From contig CP134874.1 in NCBI GenBank assembly GCA_037318855.1, forward strand, positions 2,790,598 to 2,854,597: a DNA stretch of 64,000 nt, given 5' to 3'. This document shows, piece by piece, positions 33,389-42,977 of the stretch. Origin of the DNA: Candidatus Sedimenticola sp. (ex Thyasira tokunagai) (GTDB lineage Bacteria > Pseudomonadota > Gammaproteobacteria > Chromatiales > Chromatiaceae). The position numbers and the translations under genes are program-made. How positions within the stretch are numbered: position 1 is the first letter of the stretch; each line of letters starts with the position of its first letter. Under the pieces are notes generated by a model. That model ran no database searches, had not been told where the DNA came from, and was given only the letters and a program-made list of their open reading frames with translations.

Positions 33389-34194
33389 TGTCGAAACAAA
33401 ATCGGTTTCCACTATTGAGCAATACTTGTAACTACAAACCGGTCACTAGCAGCTCAGCAAAAATGATAGTTAAATCTGCATGCGACTTAATCTCACAAAT
33501 TGATTCACGAGAAAAACCGGTACGAACGATCTTAGATCTTGGGGCAGGCCGAGGAGAACTGGCAAATAGACTCGTGTCCCCTAGAAGATCCGTGCTTGCA
33601 GTTGATATTTCTCCGAAAGTACTTGGCCAAGGGTCTCATAGAGGGTTTCCAGTAGCAATGGATGCGAGGTCACTTGCTCTTCCTGATCACTCAATCGACG
33701 TAGTCATTTGTTTGCGAACAATATGGACATTCGAAAAGCTCGATAAATGTTTGGCGGAAATCTCGCGCATTCTTTGCCGCAACGGGTCATTTATTGCGCA
33801 GCTTTGGACAACTCCACGCGAATGTCGACTATTCTCGTTGGGTAGTAGTGTGTTAGGACTCTACAATCCAGACATGCTCTTACCTGAAGGTTCAATTGGA
33901 CCATTTCAGCTATCACCAAAAAGTCTTTCGGAGATGACCCTATCTATGCAATTGAGACTGTGCTCTGTAGAGCGTCATGAAATCTTCATTGATGTGTCAG
34001 GTGTTACTGATTACTGGGACGAATTTAGAGGACTTGCCGAATCAGCAGATTATCGACGTTTATCATTGCCTCCAACGATTCAAAAAAAAGTTGACGAAAC
34101 ACTCGAGCACTTTTTAAATCAAGCTTATTCTGGAGCTGAAGAATATTTCCGCATTCCACTGACTTGGGTTCTTGCCGAATTTAGAAAATATTAG
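33388..34194 (+). CDS. SAM-dependent methyltransferase (class I)
   Basis: 268 aa from the ATG that overlaps the protease stop by one base (TAATG). Motif I is ILDLGAGRGELANRLV, motif II the acidic end of VLAVDIS, and motif IV region DVVICLRTIWTFEKL, as in Methyltransf_11. Probably tailors the released product. Last gene of the operon; the frame is intact. Confidence 0.88.
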   Translation: MSKQNRFPLLSNTCNYKPVTSSSAKMIVKSACDLISQIDSREKPVRTILDLGAGRGELANRLVSPRRSVLAVDISPKVLGQGSHRGFPVAMDARSLALPDHSIDVVICLRTIWTFEKLDKCLAEISRILCRNGSFIAQLWTTPRECRLFSLGSSVLGLYNPDMLLPEGSIGPFQLSPKSLSEMTLSMQLRLCSVERHEIFIDVSGVTDYWDEFRGLAESADYRRLSLPPTIQKKVDETLEHFLNQAYSGAEEYFRIPLTWVLAEFRKY

Positions 34195-34622
34195 TCCTAG
34201 CCCATATATGAACCCACCACGTAGTGGACCTGTTCGGTGACTGGACACTGATATGCGCTTGGGGAGGGCACGGTACTCTGCGTGGCAATCACAGTATTAC
34301 CGGCGTCACCTCCTATGCAGATGGACTCAGGAAGATCGATGCTCTTGGGGCTCACCGCGAGAAGAGGGGCTATGGTAGACAGTCAGGATCTATCCTTGAA
34401 TGACAAAGACCGACCGTATAAGGGCTGAAATCTGAAAACGGGAGGAGTCTATCAGACTGGCGGATGGGGACGTATTAGCGATAATGGGGTTGGACAGAAT
34501 AACCCCTCTTAGCGAAGGCCCCCTGGGAACAGGAGCAAAGAGAGCGAAAGGATGTGCCTGAGTGTCACAATAGTGGCGGGGAGGTAATGGCTTCCAGCGC
34601 GTGACTATGAACGAGGGCGTTC
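34195..34622. other. 428-bp non-coding gap after the RiPP operon
   Basis: No supported ORF. GC-rich with several short inverted repeats. It ends at the IS256-type terminus. I could not identify it. Confidence 0.3.
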
Positions 34623-35894
34623 AGAATTCTGTGTCAGCCTAATCGGTTAAATATCCAAAACGCCATCTAACCGGCCTTCAAAATATATCGACAACTGGGA
34701 CAGAGTCAAATTCCAGTTCTGAATCGGCATGGTCCATTTCTTTGAAGCATTCTGGATTCCCATATAGAGCAGCTTCATGAGGCTGTTTTCATTCGGGAAG
34801 GCCCCCTTGGTTTTGGTCAGCTTACGGAACTGCCGATGTACAGCCTCAATGGCATTGGTGGTGTAAACCACGCGACGGATGTCCGCAGGGTATTTGAAGT
34901 AGACAGATAGATTTTCCCACTTGCTGCGCCACGACTTGAGTACGATTGGGTACTGGGCGCCCCAGCGACTCTCCAGCTCGCCCAGCGCCGCCTCTGCCGC
35001 CTCCTTGTTCACTGCCTTGTAGACGGGCTTTAGATCGGCCATAAAGGCTTTCTGATTCTTAGAGGCAACGTACTTCATCGAGTTGCGGATCTGGTGTATC
35101 ACGCAGAGCTGAACCTCTGTATCAGGAAAGATGCTGTTAATGGCCTCTGGAAAGCCTTTCAGTCCATCGACAGAGGCAATCAGGATATCCTCTATACCGC
35201 GATTACTGAGATCAGTCAGTACCGATAGCCAAAAGTTAGCTCCTTCACTTTCAGAGAGATAGAGGCCGAGTATCTCCTTCTTGCCCTCCAGGTTCAGGCC
35301 CAGCACGGTGTAGACGGCCTTGCTGCCATAGCGTCCATCCTCTTTGACCTTGTAGTGGATGGCATCCAGCCAGACAAATGGGTAATGGCTCTCCAGAGGG
35401 CGCTGTTGCCACTGCTTCAGCTCGGGGATGAGCTTGTCAGTTACACTGCTGATCAGTGCGTTGGAGATGCTCAGACCGTAGAGTTCAGCAACATGTGAGG
35501 CGATATCCTGGTAGCTCATTCCCAGGCCAAACATGGAGATAATCTTGCGCTCAATCTCATCAGTCAGGTGGGTCTGGTGCTTCTTGATCAGTTGTGGCTC
35601 AAAGGAGCCTGCACGGTCTCTGGGGGTGTCCAGATCGAAGCTTCCTGACGTTGACTTGATCGTTTTCCTGCTGGAGCCGTTCTTACGATTTGATGCTTCA
35701 TCAAGCGCGAGATGTGACTCCAGTTCAGCCTTGAGAGCTGCTTCTGTCAGTTGCTTGATGAGTGGAGTAAGGATGCCATTCTTGCCAGTCAGGTCTTGAC
35801 CGTTCTGCAAGGCAGCCAGGGCTTTATTGAAATCGAATTGTTCAGACATGTGTCATTCCTATTTTTGCTAATTTTACTGAAATGACACAGAATT
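34623..35894 (-). mobile_element. IS256-family element (second type), intact
   Basis: Inverted ends AGAATTCTGTGTCA (34623 region) and TGACACAGAATTTCT (ending near 35894) flank one full transposase. Different lineage from the GAGTTATAG IS256 copies. No target duplication seen. Confidence 0.88.
34647..35849 (-). CDS. IS256-family (Mutator) transposase, 400 aa
   Basis: Full length. DDE core: Asp in YPFVWLDAIHYKVKEDG, Asp in DILIASVDGLKGFPEAI, and Glu in VVYTTNAIEAVHRQFRKLTKTKG. The zinc-like CVIHQIRNS motif of this family is present. Probably functional. Confidence 0.95.
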   Translation of the reverse strand: MSEQFDFNKALAALQNGQDLTGKNGILTPLIKQLTEAALKAELESHLALDEASNRKNGSSRKTIKSTSGSFDLDTPRDRAGSFEPQLIKKHQTHLTDEIERKIISMFGLGMSYQDIASHVAELYGLSISNALISSVTDKLIPELKQWQQRPLESHYPFVWLDAIHYKVKEDGRYGSKAVYTVLGLNLEGKKEILGLYLSESEGANFWLSVLTDLSNRGIEDILIASVDGLKGFPEAINSIFPDTEVQLCVIHQIRNSMKYVASKNQKAFMADLKPVYKAVNKEAAEAALGELESRWGAQYPIVLKSWRSKWENLSVYFKYPADIRRVVYTTNAIEAVHRQFRKLTKTKGAFPNENSLMKLLYMGIQNASKKWTMPIQNWNLTLSQLSIYFEGRLDGVLDI

Positions 35895-35939
35895 TCTAAC
35901 ACTCCCCTATGAACAGGCCGAGGCGGACATAGGGCGAAG

Positions 35940-36231
35940 CGAGTCTTCGCCCTCCAGGTTAAGCTGATCTCACGATTTGACTACAGGCGGCGGACCATGG
36001 TCCGCCGCCAATTCTAATTATCCTAGAATCCTCAGTTGGACGGCCGGCCTGCAGAGTGGCTCGCCCCACCAGGATGACCACCTCTACTTTCGCGAGGCCC
36101 TGGGTACTTTTACTACCGAGCTTGCCCATGTCCGGTCGCCCTTTCATGAGTCGGTTATTACTACCTGGGTGAACAGACAACTCCCAGGGCGGGACTTTCA
36201 CCCGCTGGAAACGCAGCCGTATGGGCTGCAC
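35940..36231 (-). ncRNA. Group IIC intron 5' part (domain I), truncated
   Basis: On the minus strand it begins GTGTGCAGCCCATACGGCTG, followed by segments typical of group IIC domain I (GCGGGTGAAAGTCCCGCC, GGGCGACCGGACATGGGC, AAGCTCGGTAGTAAAAGTACC). It starts directly after an attC. The reverse transcriptase and 3' domains are missing; IS256 follows about 45 bp beyond. This is the layout of IIC-attC introns. Confidence 0.7.
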
Positions 36232-36234
36232 ACG

Positions 36235-36290
36235 TTTAAGCTCAGCCGCGCCGCTTTTTGGCGGCGGCTGTAGCGCCGTTTTATACCCGA
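36235..36290 (-). other. attC-like integron site next to the group IIC intron
   Basis: Arms GCTCAGCCGCGCCGC / GGCGGCGGCTGTAGCG around a short TTTTT loop, closely similar to the attC at 16438-16498. It follows the minus-strand aminotransferase gene and precedes the intron 5' end. Confidence 0.7.
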
Positions 36291-37463
36291 TCTAGCAACT
36301 TTCTAATTGCAACCACGAGCCGTTTAATTCCTATTTCTGTAGTTTGCTTATCTGTACAAGAAAAATTCAGCCTGAAGGAGCTTTTACCGTTGTTGTTAAT
36401 ATAAAATGGACTTCCAGGGACGAATACAACTTTTTCTTTTACTGCAAGATCAAATAGTTCCATTGCCGAAACACTTGAAGGAAGAGTTACCCAAAGAAAC
36501 ATGCCACCTTCCGGCTTAGTTGGTTGACATTAGTAGGAAAATGCTTTTCTATACTTTTCAGCATACTTTTGCATTGCTCACTATATTTTATTGCTACTTT
36601 TTCAATATGTGCCTGAATATCATTATTTTGTAAATAATGATAAATAATATACTGTGTAAAATGGCATGTATGTAAATCTGAGGCCTGTTTAGCAATTAAC
36701 AGCTTATTTAGTATTGATTCAGGGGCAACGACCCACCCAATACGAAAATCAGGAATAATTATTTTAGAAAACGACCCAAGTAAAATCACCTTCTCTGGTG
36801 AATAATGCTTGAATGAATTTTGTGGATTGCCTGAAAACCTCAAATCTCCATATGGATTATCTTCAATTAAAAAACTTGCTCGTCTTTTATAATTTCAGAG
36901 ACTTCTAGCCTATTTTCATTTGTATATGTGATGCCTGATGGATTTTGAAAGTTTGGAACAGAGTAAATTAACTTCGGGCTATTTTGTGTAAATACTCGCC
37001 TTAATTGGTCTGTGTCCATTCCTTGGTCAGATACCTGAACAGGTAGAAAATTAGCTTTGTATAGCGAGAACGCCTGAATGGCGCCCAAGTATCCCGGCTC
37101 TTCTAGAACCACCCCGTCTCCTTCATTGAGTAATACCTTGCCAAGAAGATCGAGTCCTTGCTGTGCACCATTTGTTATGAGAACATTTTCAGCTAAAATC
37201 TGAAGACCATTTTTTTGATAATTGCCCGCAATATATTCTCGTAAATGTAGATAACCCTCAGAGTTACTATATTGAAAAATGTCATTTCCGTATATTTTGA
37301 AAACTTCATTGGTTGCATTAGTGAGTTCTTGAACAGGAAACAGATCTCTATTAGGTAGCCCACCAGCAAATGATATCACATCAGAATCTAAGGTTACTTT
37401 TAAGATTTCCCTAATAAATGACTTTGGGACATCTGTTATTCTATCTGCAAATATTTCGTTCAT
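36281..37463 (-). pseudogene. PLP-dependent aminotransferase (class I, LysN/MocR-like), two frameshifts
   Basis: Three consecutive reading segments make one protein. 36867-37463 (VISFAGGLPNRDLFPV...ITNGAQQGLDLLGKVLL...SVPNFQNPSGITYT), 36487-36866 (the PLP lysine in GSFSKIIIPDFRIGW) and 36281-36502 (FVPGSPFYINNNGKSSFRLNFSC). The frame breaks are at about 36866 and 36500. AT-rich compared with its neighbours, suggesting transfer. Probably a former integron cassette because an attC follows. Confidence 0.85.
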
Positions 37464-37800
37464 TTGTTTGTCTTCATCTTTTCACTAGGTATAGTCGAGT
37501 AGAGCCAGACGCGCGCAACCACAGGTGAAGAGTTTCCGGCTTGCGCCCTTTCGGTTGTGCAGTGGGTTCCTAATTCCACCATAGCCCACGTTTCCTGTGC
37601 CCTCTCTAAAATTCCGTACGTTGGGTTTTCCCCAGTACGGCTTCAAAAACAGGTAGTACAGATAAAGCCTGCGACTGGCAGTGCCCCCTTTAAGTCCTAT
37701 CCGACATACAGATTTTACTACAACCTTTGCTTTATCCTTAGCTCCAATCCTAATGGATGCTCTTATACGCGACAACTCTGTTTCTGCCATCACCAGCAAT
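37464..37800. other. Unassigned 337-bp segment
   Basis: No convincing gene. On the minus strand a stem AGCCGTACTGGG/CCCAACGTACGG resembles a group II domain V hairpin, but the rest does not clearly support that. Confidence 0.25.
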
Positions 37801-37955
37801 CGCTGCCAGCCATGGAGAGCGAAGCGAAGGCTGGTAATCCCCGGTAGTCGCGAGGCGATACTGGACGGCCGGGGTACTAATAGGCTGTCGAAGATTGAGT
37901 GCAAAAGGGGGACTTGGATGTCCCGTTTTGCATCACGAAATAGAAGACTCGCTTA
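37801..37955 (+). mobile_element. Structured element, 155-bp internally deleted copy
   Basis: It keeps both ends (CGCTGCCAGCCATGG... and ...GACTCGCTTA) and the terminal hairpin but lacks about 130 bp of the middle. The join is near GATACTGGACGGCCGGGG. Confidence 0.85.
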
Positions 37956-38040
37956 CCATCGTGACGCGTATCTACTTGTGATGAAATATCTAAGCACCTG
38001 AAATAGCCTGTAGCGCCTTAAATTATCGCTTACGGCTTGA

Positions 38041-38311
38041 TGAAATACGGTTAACTTAGCTCCTACTCTCCTACAAAATACAAAAACGAGGTTAAAACAA
38101 TAAGTTACGTTTAAAAGCGCCTGCAAATCCGCCTTGAACAGCCTCGAGCTCACCTTAAGCTTACCTTGGGACAGCCTCGAGCTCACCTTGGGGAGACTCA
38201 AGGCCATTTCACCTATCGTTTCTACCATGGAAATACAGTTAAATTAGCTTCTATTCTCCTACAAAATATGAAAATGAGGTTAAATCAATAAGTTATGTTT
38301 AAAAACGTAGG
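38041..38311. repeat. Imperfect direct repeat (about 75 bp, twice) with short iterated motifs
   Basis: Copies at about 38045-38115 and 38231-38308 share CTCCTACAAAATA, GAGGTTAAA and CAATAAGTTA. Between and after them are iterated CCTCGAGCTCACCTT and CCTCGTGCGTACCT units. No protein assigned. Confidence 0.55.
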
Positions 38312-38400
38312 AGAATCCGACTCGAACAGCCTCGTGCGTACCTCACGCCTACCTCGTGCGTACCTCAGGTGTACCTTAGGTACGCACGATGTGTATCTCA

Positions 38401-38545
38401 CGCTGACCACCAAGGAAGGCTGAAAGCCGAGGCGGTTAGTCCCGGGTAGTCGCGAGGCGATACTGGATGCCCGGCGTGCGCATAGCGCCAGAGGGAATCC
38501 AAAGATCGCATACGAACGCGACGTCAAGTCATCTCGGGAGCCAGC
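38401..38545 (+). mobile_element. Structured element, type B 5' fragment
   Basis: Begins CGCTGACCACCAAGG and follows the type B sequence to ...GGGAGCCAGC, then diverges into a short AGTGAGCCTTCGACC tail. The 3' hairpin region is replaced. Confidence 0.75.
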
Positions 38546-38720
38546 AGTGAGCCTTCGACCTCATGAAAGGAAGACTCACTGTTTGAGTCTCCGGGGATGT
38601 AAAATCTGTTCTATGCACCAGATTTGGACTAACCCCAATATTTCACAAAATAAAAGGCAGAATCCTCGTATATTCGATATAATTCAGTTACTTACACTGT
38701 AATCGAAAAGGATTCTGCCT

Positions 38721-40294
38721 GTGACAAACTGTAACCAAACTGTTCTGGAATTTCCAGTCCTTAAACGCCGCAAGGTACAGGCCGAATTTAGCGGCGGCGA
38801 CATTACTTCAGATGGGGGTGTGCTTCTACTGAGACAGATCGACAGGCGACTCGGTTTAATGAAAGCGGTTGATGCCGTCATTCCAGATCCGCGAAATCCT
38901 GATTACATCACTCACTCCCAACTGAGCCTGCTACGACAACGTGTTTACGGTCTAGGCTTGGGCTATGAAGACCTCAACGATCACAAAACCCTGCGTAATG
39001 ATCCTGCTTTGCAGACGGCTGTCGACCGGGAACAGAAATTGGGTAGTCAGTCTACCCTCTGTCGGCTTGAGGGCCGTACTGGAAGAAAGGCGGCAGTCGA
39101 TATCCATAGGGTGTTGATCGACCAATTCATCGCTTCTTTTGACTCTCCTCCCGATGAGTTGATCCTGGACTTTGATGCCACCGATGATCAAGTTCATGGT
39201 ATGCAGGAGGGACGCTTTTTCCATGGCTATTATGACCACTACTGTTTTCTTCCCCTCTATGTCTTTTGTGGTGATCAATTGCTCGTCAGCTACCTGAGGC
39301 CCTGCAATATTGACGGGGCGAAACATACATGGGCGATTCTGGCGTTACTGACGAAACGACTGCGCCAGGAATGGCCCGATGTTCAGATCATCTTCCGGGG
39401 TGACTCCGGGTTCTGTCGCCATAGAATGCTGGACTGGTGTGAACGCCAGGGTGTAAGAAGTACATCGTTGGTATTGCCCGCAATAAGCGACTGGAGCAGA
39501 TGATTGAACCGGCCATGCAGATTGTTGAACAACTTGTCGAGCTTACCGGCGAGAAACAGCGTGAGTTCTTCCGGTTGCACTATGCCGCCAAGAGTTGGAA
39601 ACATACTCGCCAGGTCCAAGAGTGTCGCTACCTCGTGAAAGATTTTTGGGACATCCAAGTCTCCAAAATCAACTCGCCTACGCGACAGCCATTATGCCCC
39701 GACCGTCCTGCGTACGTCACGATTCCGTATTGCACATTGCAGCAAAGCTGCTTGTGCACTACTCCATCATGACTCCCACAATGACTCTACGGCGTTTCGG
39801 GTGCGCTCCTTGTATGCCCTACATCGCTCTCTGCCGGGCACAATTCTGGTCATACAGCCGCGCCTACGCCTATCGTGGACTTATCGCCTCGGCTTTCAGC
39901 CTTCCATGGCGATCAGCGATTGCCAAGTTGGAGGTCACAGACAAGGGACGCAATCCACGTTTTATCGTCACCAATCCGGAAGGTGACAAGCAGGCACTCT
40001 ACGATGATCTCTACTGTGCCCGTGGCTAGATGGAGAACCGGATTAAAGAGCAGCAGATGGGATTACCGGTTACTCCTCTCCAGCCTGGCTTATGTGCTGA
40101 TGGAGAGGATCCGCCGGTTGGCGCTCAAGGGCACAGAGCTGGCGCGTGCCCAGGTAGGCACACTTCGGATCAAGTTGTTAAAGATCGGTGCAGTTATGCT
40201 GCGCAATACGCGCCGTATCCGCTTCCTGCTCTCCAGCGCTTACCCTTATCAGGATCTCTTCGCCTTGGTGGTTGCTCGTCTGCGACCCGGATAG
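38721..40294 (+). pseudogene. IS1380 transposase, frameshifted and split
   Basis: The N-terminal part reads TNCNQTVLEFPVLKRRKVQAEFSGGDITSDGGVLLLR, with the catalytic region LILDFDATDDQVHG. The frame shifts near 39456 (RQGVRS versus RRGVKYIIG in copy 2). A structured element splits it at 39617. A deletion of about 40 bp near 40060 removes the FADRTSAHYWWANQ block. Dead. Confidence 0.88.
39617..39918 (-). mobile_element. Structured element, type C, 302 bp, inside IS1380
   Basis: IS1380 copy 2 gives the empty site (CGCCAGGTCATTGC). Here CGCCAGGTC and ATTGCC are separated by 302 bp. It contains the GAAAGATTTTTGGGACATCC hairpin and ends CCATGGCGATCAGCG. It has an unusual start AAGAGTGTCGCTACC in place of TAAGCGAGTC. 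Confidence 0.8.
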
Positions 40295-40818
40295 TTCTCA
40301 AGGAGTGCCGCCCCGGCACGATGATAAACAATGGGGGTAAGGGGGAGGTGTGCTTTGATTGTCAGAAAACCACCTTCGATAAGATATACATTCCTATCTT
40401 GCTTCTGACTTGCTTAGTATGGGTTAAAAAGCATCGAATCGAATGCTGGGTGAAACATGCGGGCTAAAGGGACGCGCTACTATTCAGTTCGCCTGGAAAG
40501 GGATCTTTTTGGCGCGTGGGTGGTTACTCGCACCTGGGGCCGTATTGGAACATCGATGGGGAGGATTCGGAGTGATCCGGCATCCTCTTTTGAGGAGGGG
40601 CTTTCGCAACTCAAGGGGATTGAAAAAGTCCGGCTTGGTCATGGTTACACACGTATTCAGTAGAGCGACAGATCTGTATAAGAGTGCCGCTATTTTACGC
40701 CCTGATCATCAGGAATCTTTCAAGATAGAAGATCCATGCAATCAAACCCCCTTGTAAGAGGTCTGGTAGGTTTTTGTCTGCCTCAATTTGAAGGCCCTGT
40801 CGGAACTGGATGAATGGC

Positions 40819-40856
40819 CTTAACGTATGTTTTCGTTCCGTTGGACCTCAAACCCC
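40819..40856 (-). repeat. Tn3-type 38-bp terminal repeat (solo)
   Basis: Starts CTTAACGTATGTTTTCG and ends CTCAAACCCC, the same class as the repeats of the mini element at 21321-21598. It marks the end of a Tn3 remnant inserted into IS66 tnpB. Confidence 0.75.
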
Positions 40857-41202
40857 TGGATCCTGCCGCAGCTCCGATTCGACCAGTACGGATAACCCCA
40901 ATATGCCTTTACGGAAATCCACCGGTTCACGGCAGAGAAAGATCTCCGGCAACGCATTATCAGGGTGCATCATTTTAGCTGTTCCACAATGCCGTGCAAA
41001 CCAGCCAGTGACTGGGAGGTATTATCAGTGGGCCACTCCAGGCGGATACCGTTGGGCAGATGAATCATGAAACTTACAGGATGCTGGGTAATCTTCACCT
41101 CCTGGAATTTGGATCTCTTTTTGCCTGGTAAGGCACCCGCTTTTACCAGACGGGCTCTGGCATCATAGAGTTCCCTCAGTTCGATATCTTGCTGACTGGC
41201 AC
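40857..41202 (-). pseudogene. IS66-family remnant: tnpA 3' end and tnpB 5' end
   Basis: Minus strand. The end of TnpA (HPVSFMIHLPNGIRLEWP...LHGIVEQLK, stop) overlaps the ATG of TnpB (DNALPEIFLCREPVDFRKGI). TnpB is cut at 40857 by the Tn3 repeat, and TnpA is cut at 41202 by a structured element. Confidence 0.8.
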
Positions 41203-41485
41203 AGTGAGTCTTCGATCTCGTGAATTATTTTGGGACATCCCAGTCGCCAAAATTAACTTGATCTTTGACAGCCTGTTTGTGCCCTGGCCGCCCTGCGTCC
41301 GTGCTCCTTCGCCACACCATCGCAAGCTCGGTGCAGGCTACGTGGCACTACCACAAATGGCTTGACGCGATTCTCGGATGCCTACTTTGTTTTTCCTCTG
41401 GCGCTATCGCACGACGGAAAAACAGTGCGCCCTAATCACTACCAGGGATTAACCGCCTTCGCTTCGCTCTCCATGGCGGTCAGCG
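41203..41485 (-). mobile_element. Structured element, type C
   Basis: Starts AGTGAGTCTTCGATCTCG and ends CCATGGCGGTCAGCG. The terminal hairpin is ATTTTGG.../CCAAAAT, again a paired change relative to type A. The left boundary is accurate to a few bases. Confidence 0.75.
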
Positions 41486-41594
41486 ATAGTCCTTTATCGT
41501 GCCTGCTGGGGCGTTTACATCAATAGGTAACTCTACAGATGGAAAAACCCCACGGGCGCGGGGAAAACGTGCTTAGGAAAGAATGGCCTCATAT

Positions 41595-42922
41595 CACTAG
41601 TGTCCGGGGAAATTATTAAATAGATTCAGTTGGTTAGGCATATCGCTATCATCGCTTATAAATTCTGATTCAGTAAGCATATGAAATAATGAGCTTTTCT
41701 CGAATAAGGTCAAGCTCAAGATCTGTAGAATTGTGTAGAGATCTGCGTCGATGTTGAGCCGTTTCTTGATAATGGCCACGAGCACGTACACAGAGATGGC
41801 AATCCAGATCTGACTTTTTACTGCGTTCTCCGAAGTGCCAAAGAACGATTTAATACGTAGATGTTGCTTTATCCATTTGAAGAACAACTCAACCTGCCAA
41901 CGGTACCGGTAGAGATCAGCCACTGTCTGCGCTGGAATGGCAAAGTTGTTGGTCAGGAAATTGAAAGTTTTTCCAGTTTTGGCATCATGGTATTTGATAC
42001 GCCGTAGTGACTGCGGGTAGCCGGTTGCCGTATTGACCCCGGTCAGCACGATGGTCTGATCACACTGCACTCCGCCAGATTTGTCCGCCGGGTGCGAGTA
42101 GCGGCGTTTGTACTTTGTATTGGATTTGGCGCGGATGACAAAAGAAACTCCCTGCCATGTGCAAAGCGAAGAGTCGTTCGAAATCCACATAACCGCGATC
42201 CATGATGTAGAAGGCACCAGGCTCGGGTAGCAAGATATCGAGAACGTTGACGTCATGGAGCTTGCCGTCAGAAATGTGGATAAAGGTCGGGATGTTGCCC
42301 CGAAGATCCAGCAAGGTGTGGAGTTTGACGGCAGACTTGGTGGAACGAAACAATGCCCACGGAAAGACTGACAAGCATAGGTCGATGGTGGATGCGTCAA
42401 GTGCGTAGATTGTATTGTCGAGTTCGAGACCAAGATCTTCGTCAGCATATAGTGGTCGGGCTATGCGAATCAGTGCATGGGCAAAGTCTGCGAAGATACG
42501 CCAATCTCGGCGTTCGCTCGCATCCGCCAGAGTGCTTCTGGATATACTGCTACGGATGCCCATATGGTACAGCTTGTCCCTTTGTGCTCGCAGACAGGCC
42601 TCAATATCGCGCAAGCTTTCGCGATAAGTCAGCTGCGCAAAAGCCATGCAGAGGTACTGATCGAGACAAGAGAAAGATTTTTTGTAACGGTTGCCATGGT
42701 AGCGGGTGACACATCGCCGAAAGGTGTGCATCGGCAGGTGGTCGATAATCTGTGAAAAAACGAGCTTGCCGACATGCATGGAAACATCCCCAAAATCCCT
42801 GAGAAATGGGTATTTTGAGGGTTTTCTGGACGATTCAAATCGATGACACCCTTAAATTGTTATTTTTACTTTGTCCTACAGGCAATTATAAGGTAGCGAC
42901 ACTAGTTTTACCGGACAGTAGT
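41595..42922 (-). mobile_element. IS4-family element with 10-bp target duplication
   Basis: Inverted ends CACTAGTGTCCGG and (reverse) ACTACTGTCCGG. GGCCTCATAT is repeated at 41585-41594 and 42923-42932. 1328 bp. Confidence 0.9.
41597..42779 (-). pseudogene. IS4-family transposase, one frameshift
   Basis: The 5' segment (42060-42779) has DUF4372 (KLVFSQIIDHLPMHTFRRCV) and catalytic Asp residues (YALDASTIDLCL, YIMDRGYVDFERL). The 3' segment (from about 42130) has the Y-(2)-R-(3)-E-(6)-K signature in LYRYRWQVELFFKWIKQHL. The frame changes near 42130 at GSFF/VIRAKSN. Confidence 0.9.
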
Positions 42923-42977
42923 GGCCTCATATAGGAAAAACCCATTGATCAGGTGATATTATCGTGTCCCGATCTAG

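Larger units (their letters stand above)
38633..40463 (+). mobile_element. IS1380-family element, copy 1, with CTAA duplication
   Basis: Ends CCCCAATATTTCAC and GTGAAACATGCGGG, with CTAA repeated at 38629 and 40464. It contains a structured element (39617-39918). In inverted orientation to copy 2 (42978-44547). Confidence 0.9.
38613..40663 (+). pseudogene. WGR-domain gene, second copy, split by IS1380
   Basis: The start MHQIW (38613) and the rest (TKGTRYYSVRLERDLFGAWVV...) are separated by an IS1380-family element and its CTAA duplication. Removing them gives 72 codons, identical in length to the gene at 21694-21909. Inactive here. Confidence 0.85.
41541..42943. CRISPR. Orphan CRISPR remnant: one full and one partial repeat, split by IS4
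   Basis: A 28-bp unit at 41541-41568 (GGAAAAACCCCACGGGCG..., ending CGCGGGGAAAAC) resembles a type I-E repeat. After removal of the IS4 and one duplication copy, 27 bp separates it from a second GGAAAAACCC at 42934-42943. The second repeat is truncated. No cas genes adjoin it. Confidence 0.5.

Noticed and set aside
34195..34622. Possible intron or structured RNA in the gap after the methyltransferase gene
   Set aside because: GC-rich with short inverted repeats, but I could not match it to any known fold.
37485..37904. 139-aa minus-strand ORF
   Set aside because: It is partly read from a structured-element copy and the rest has no recognisable domain.
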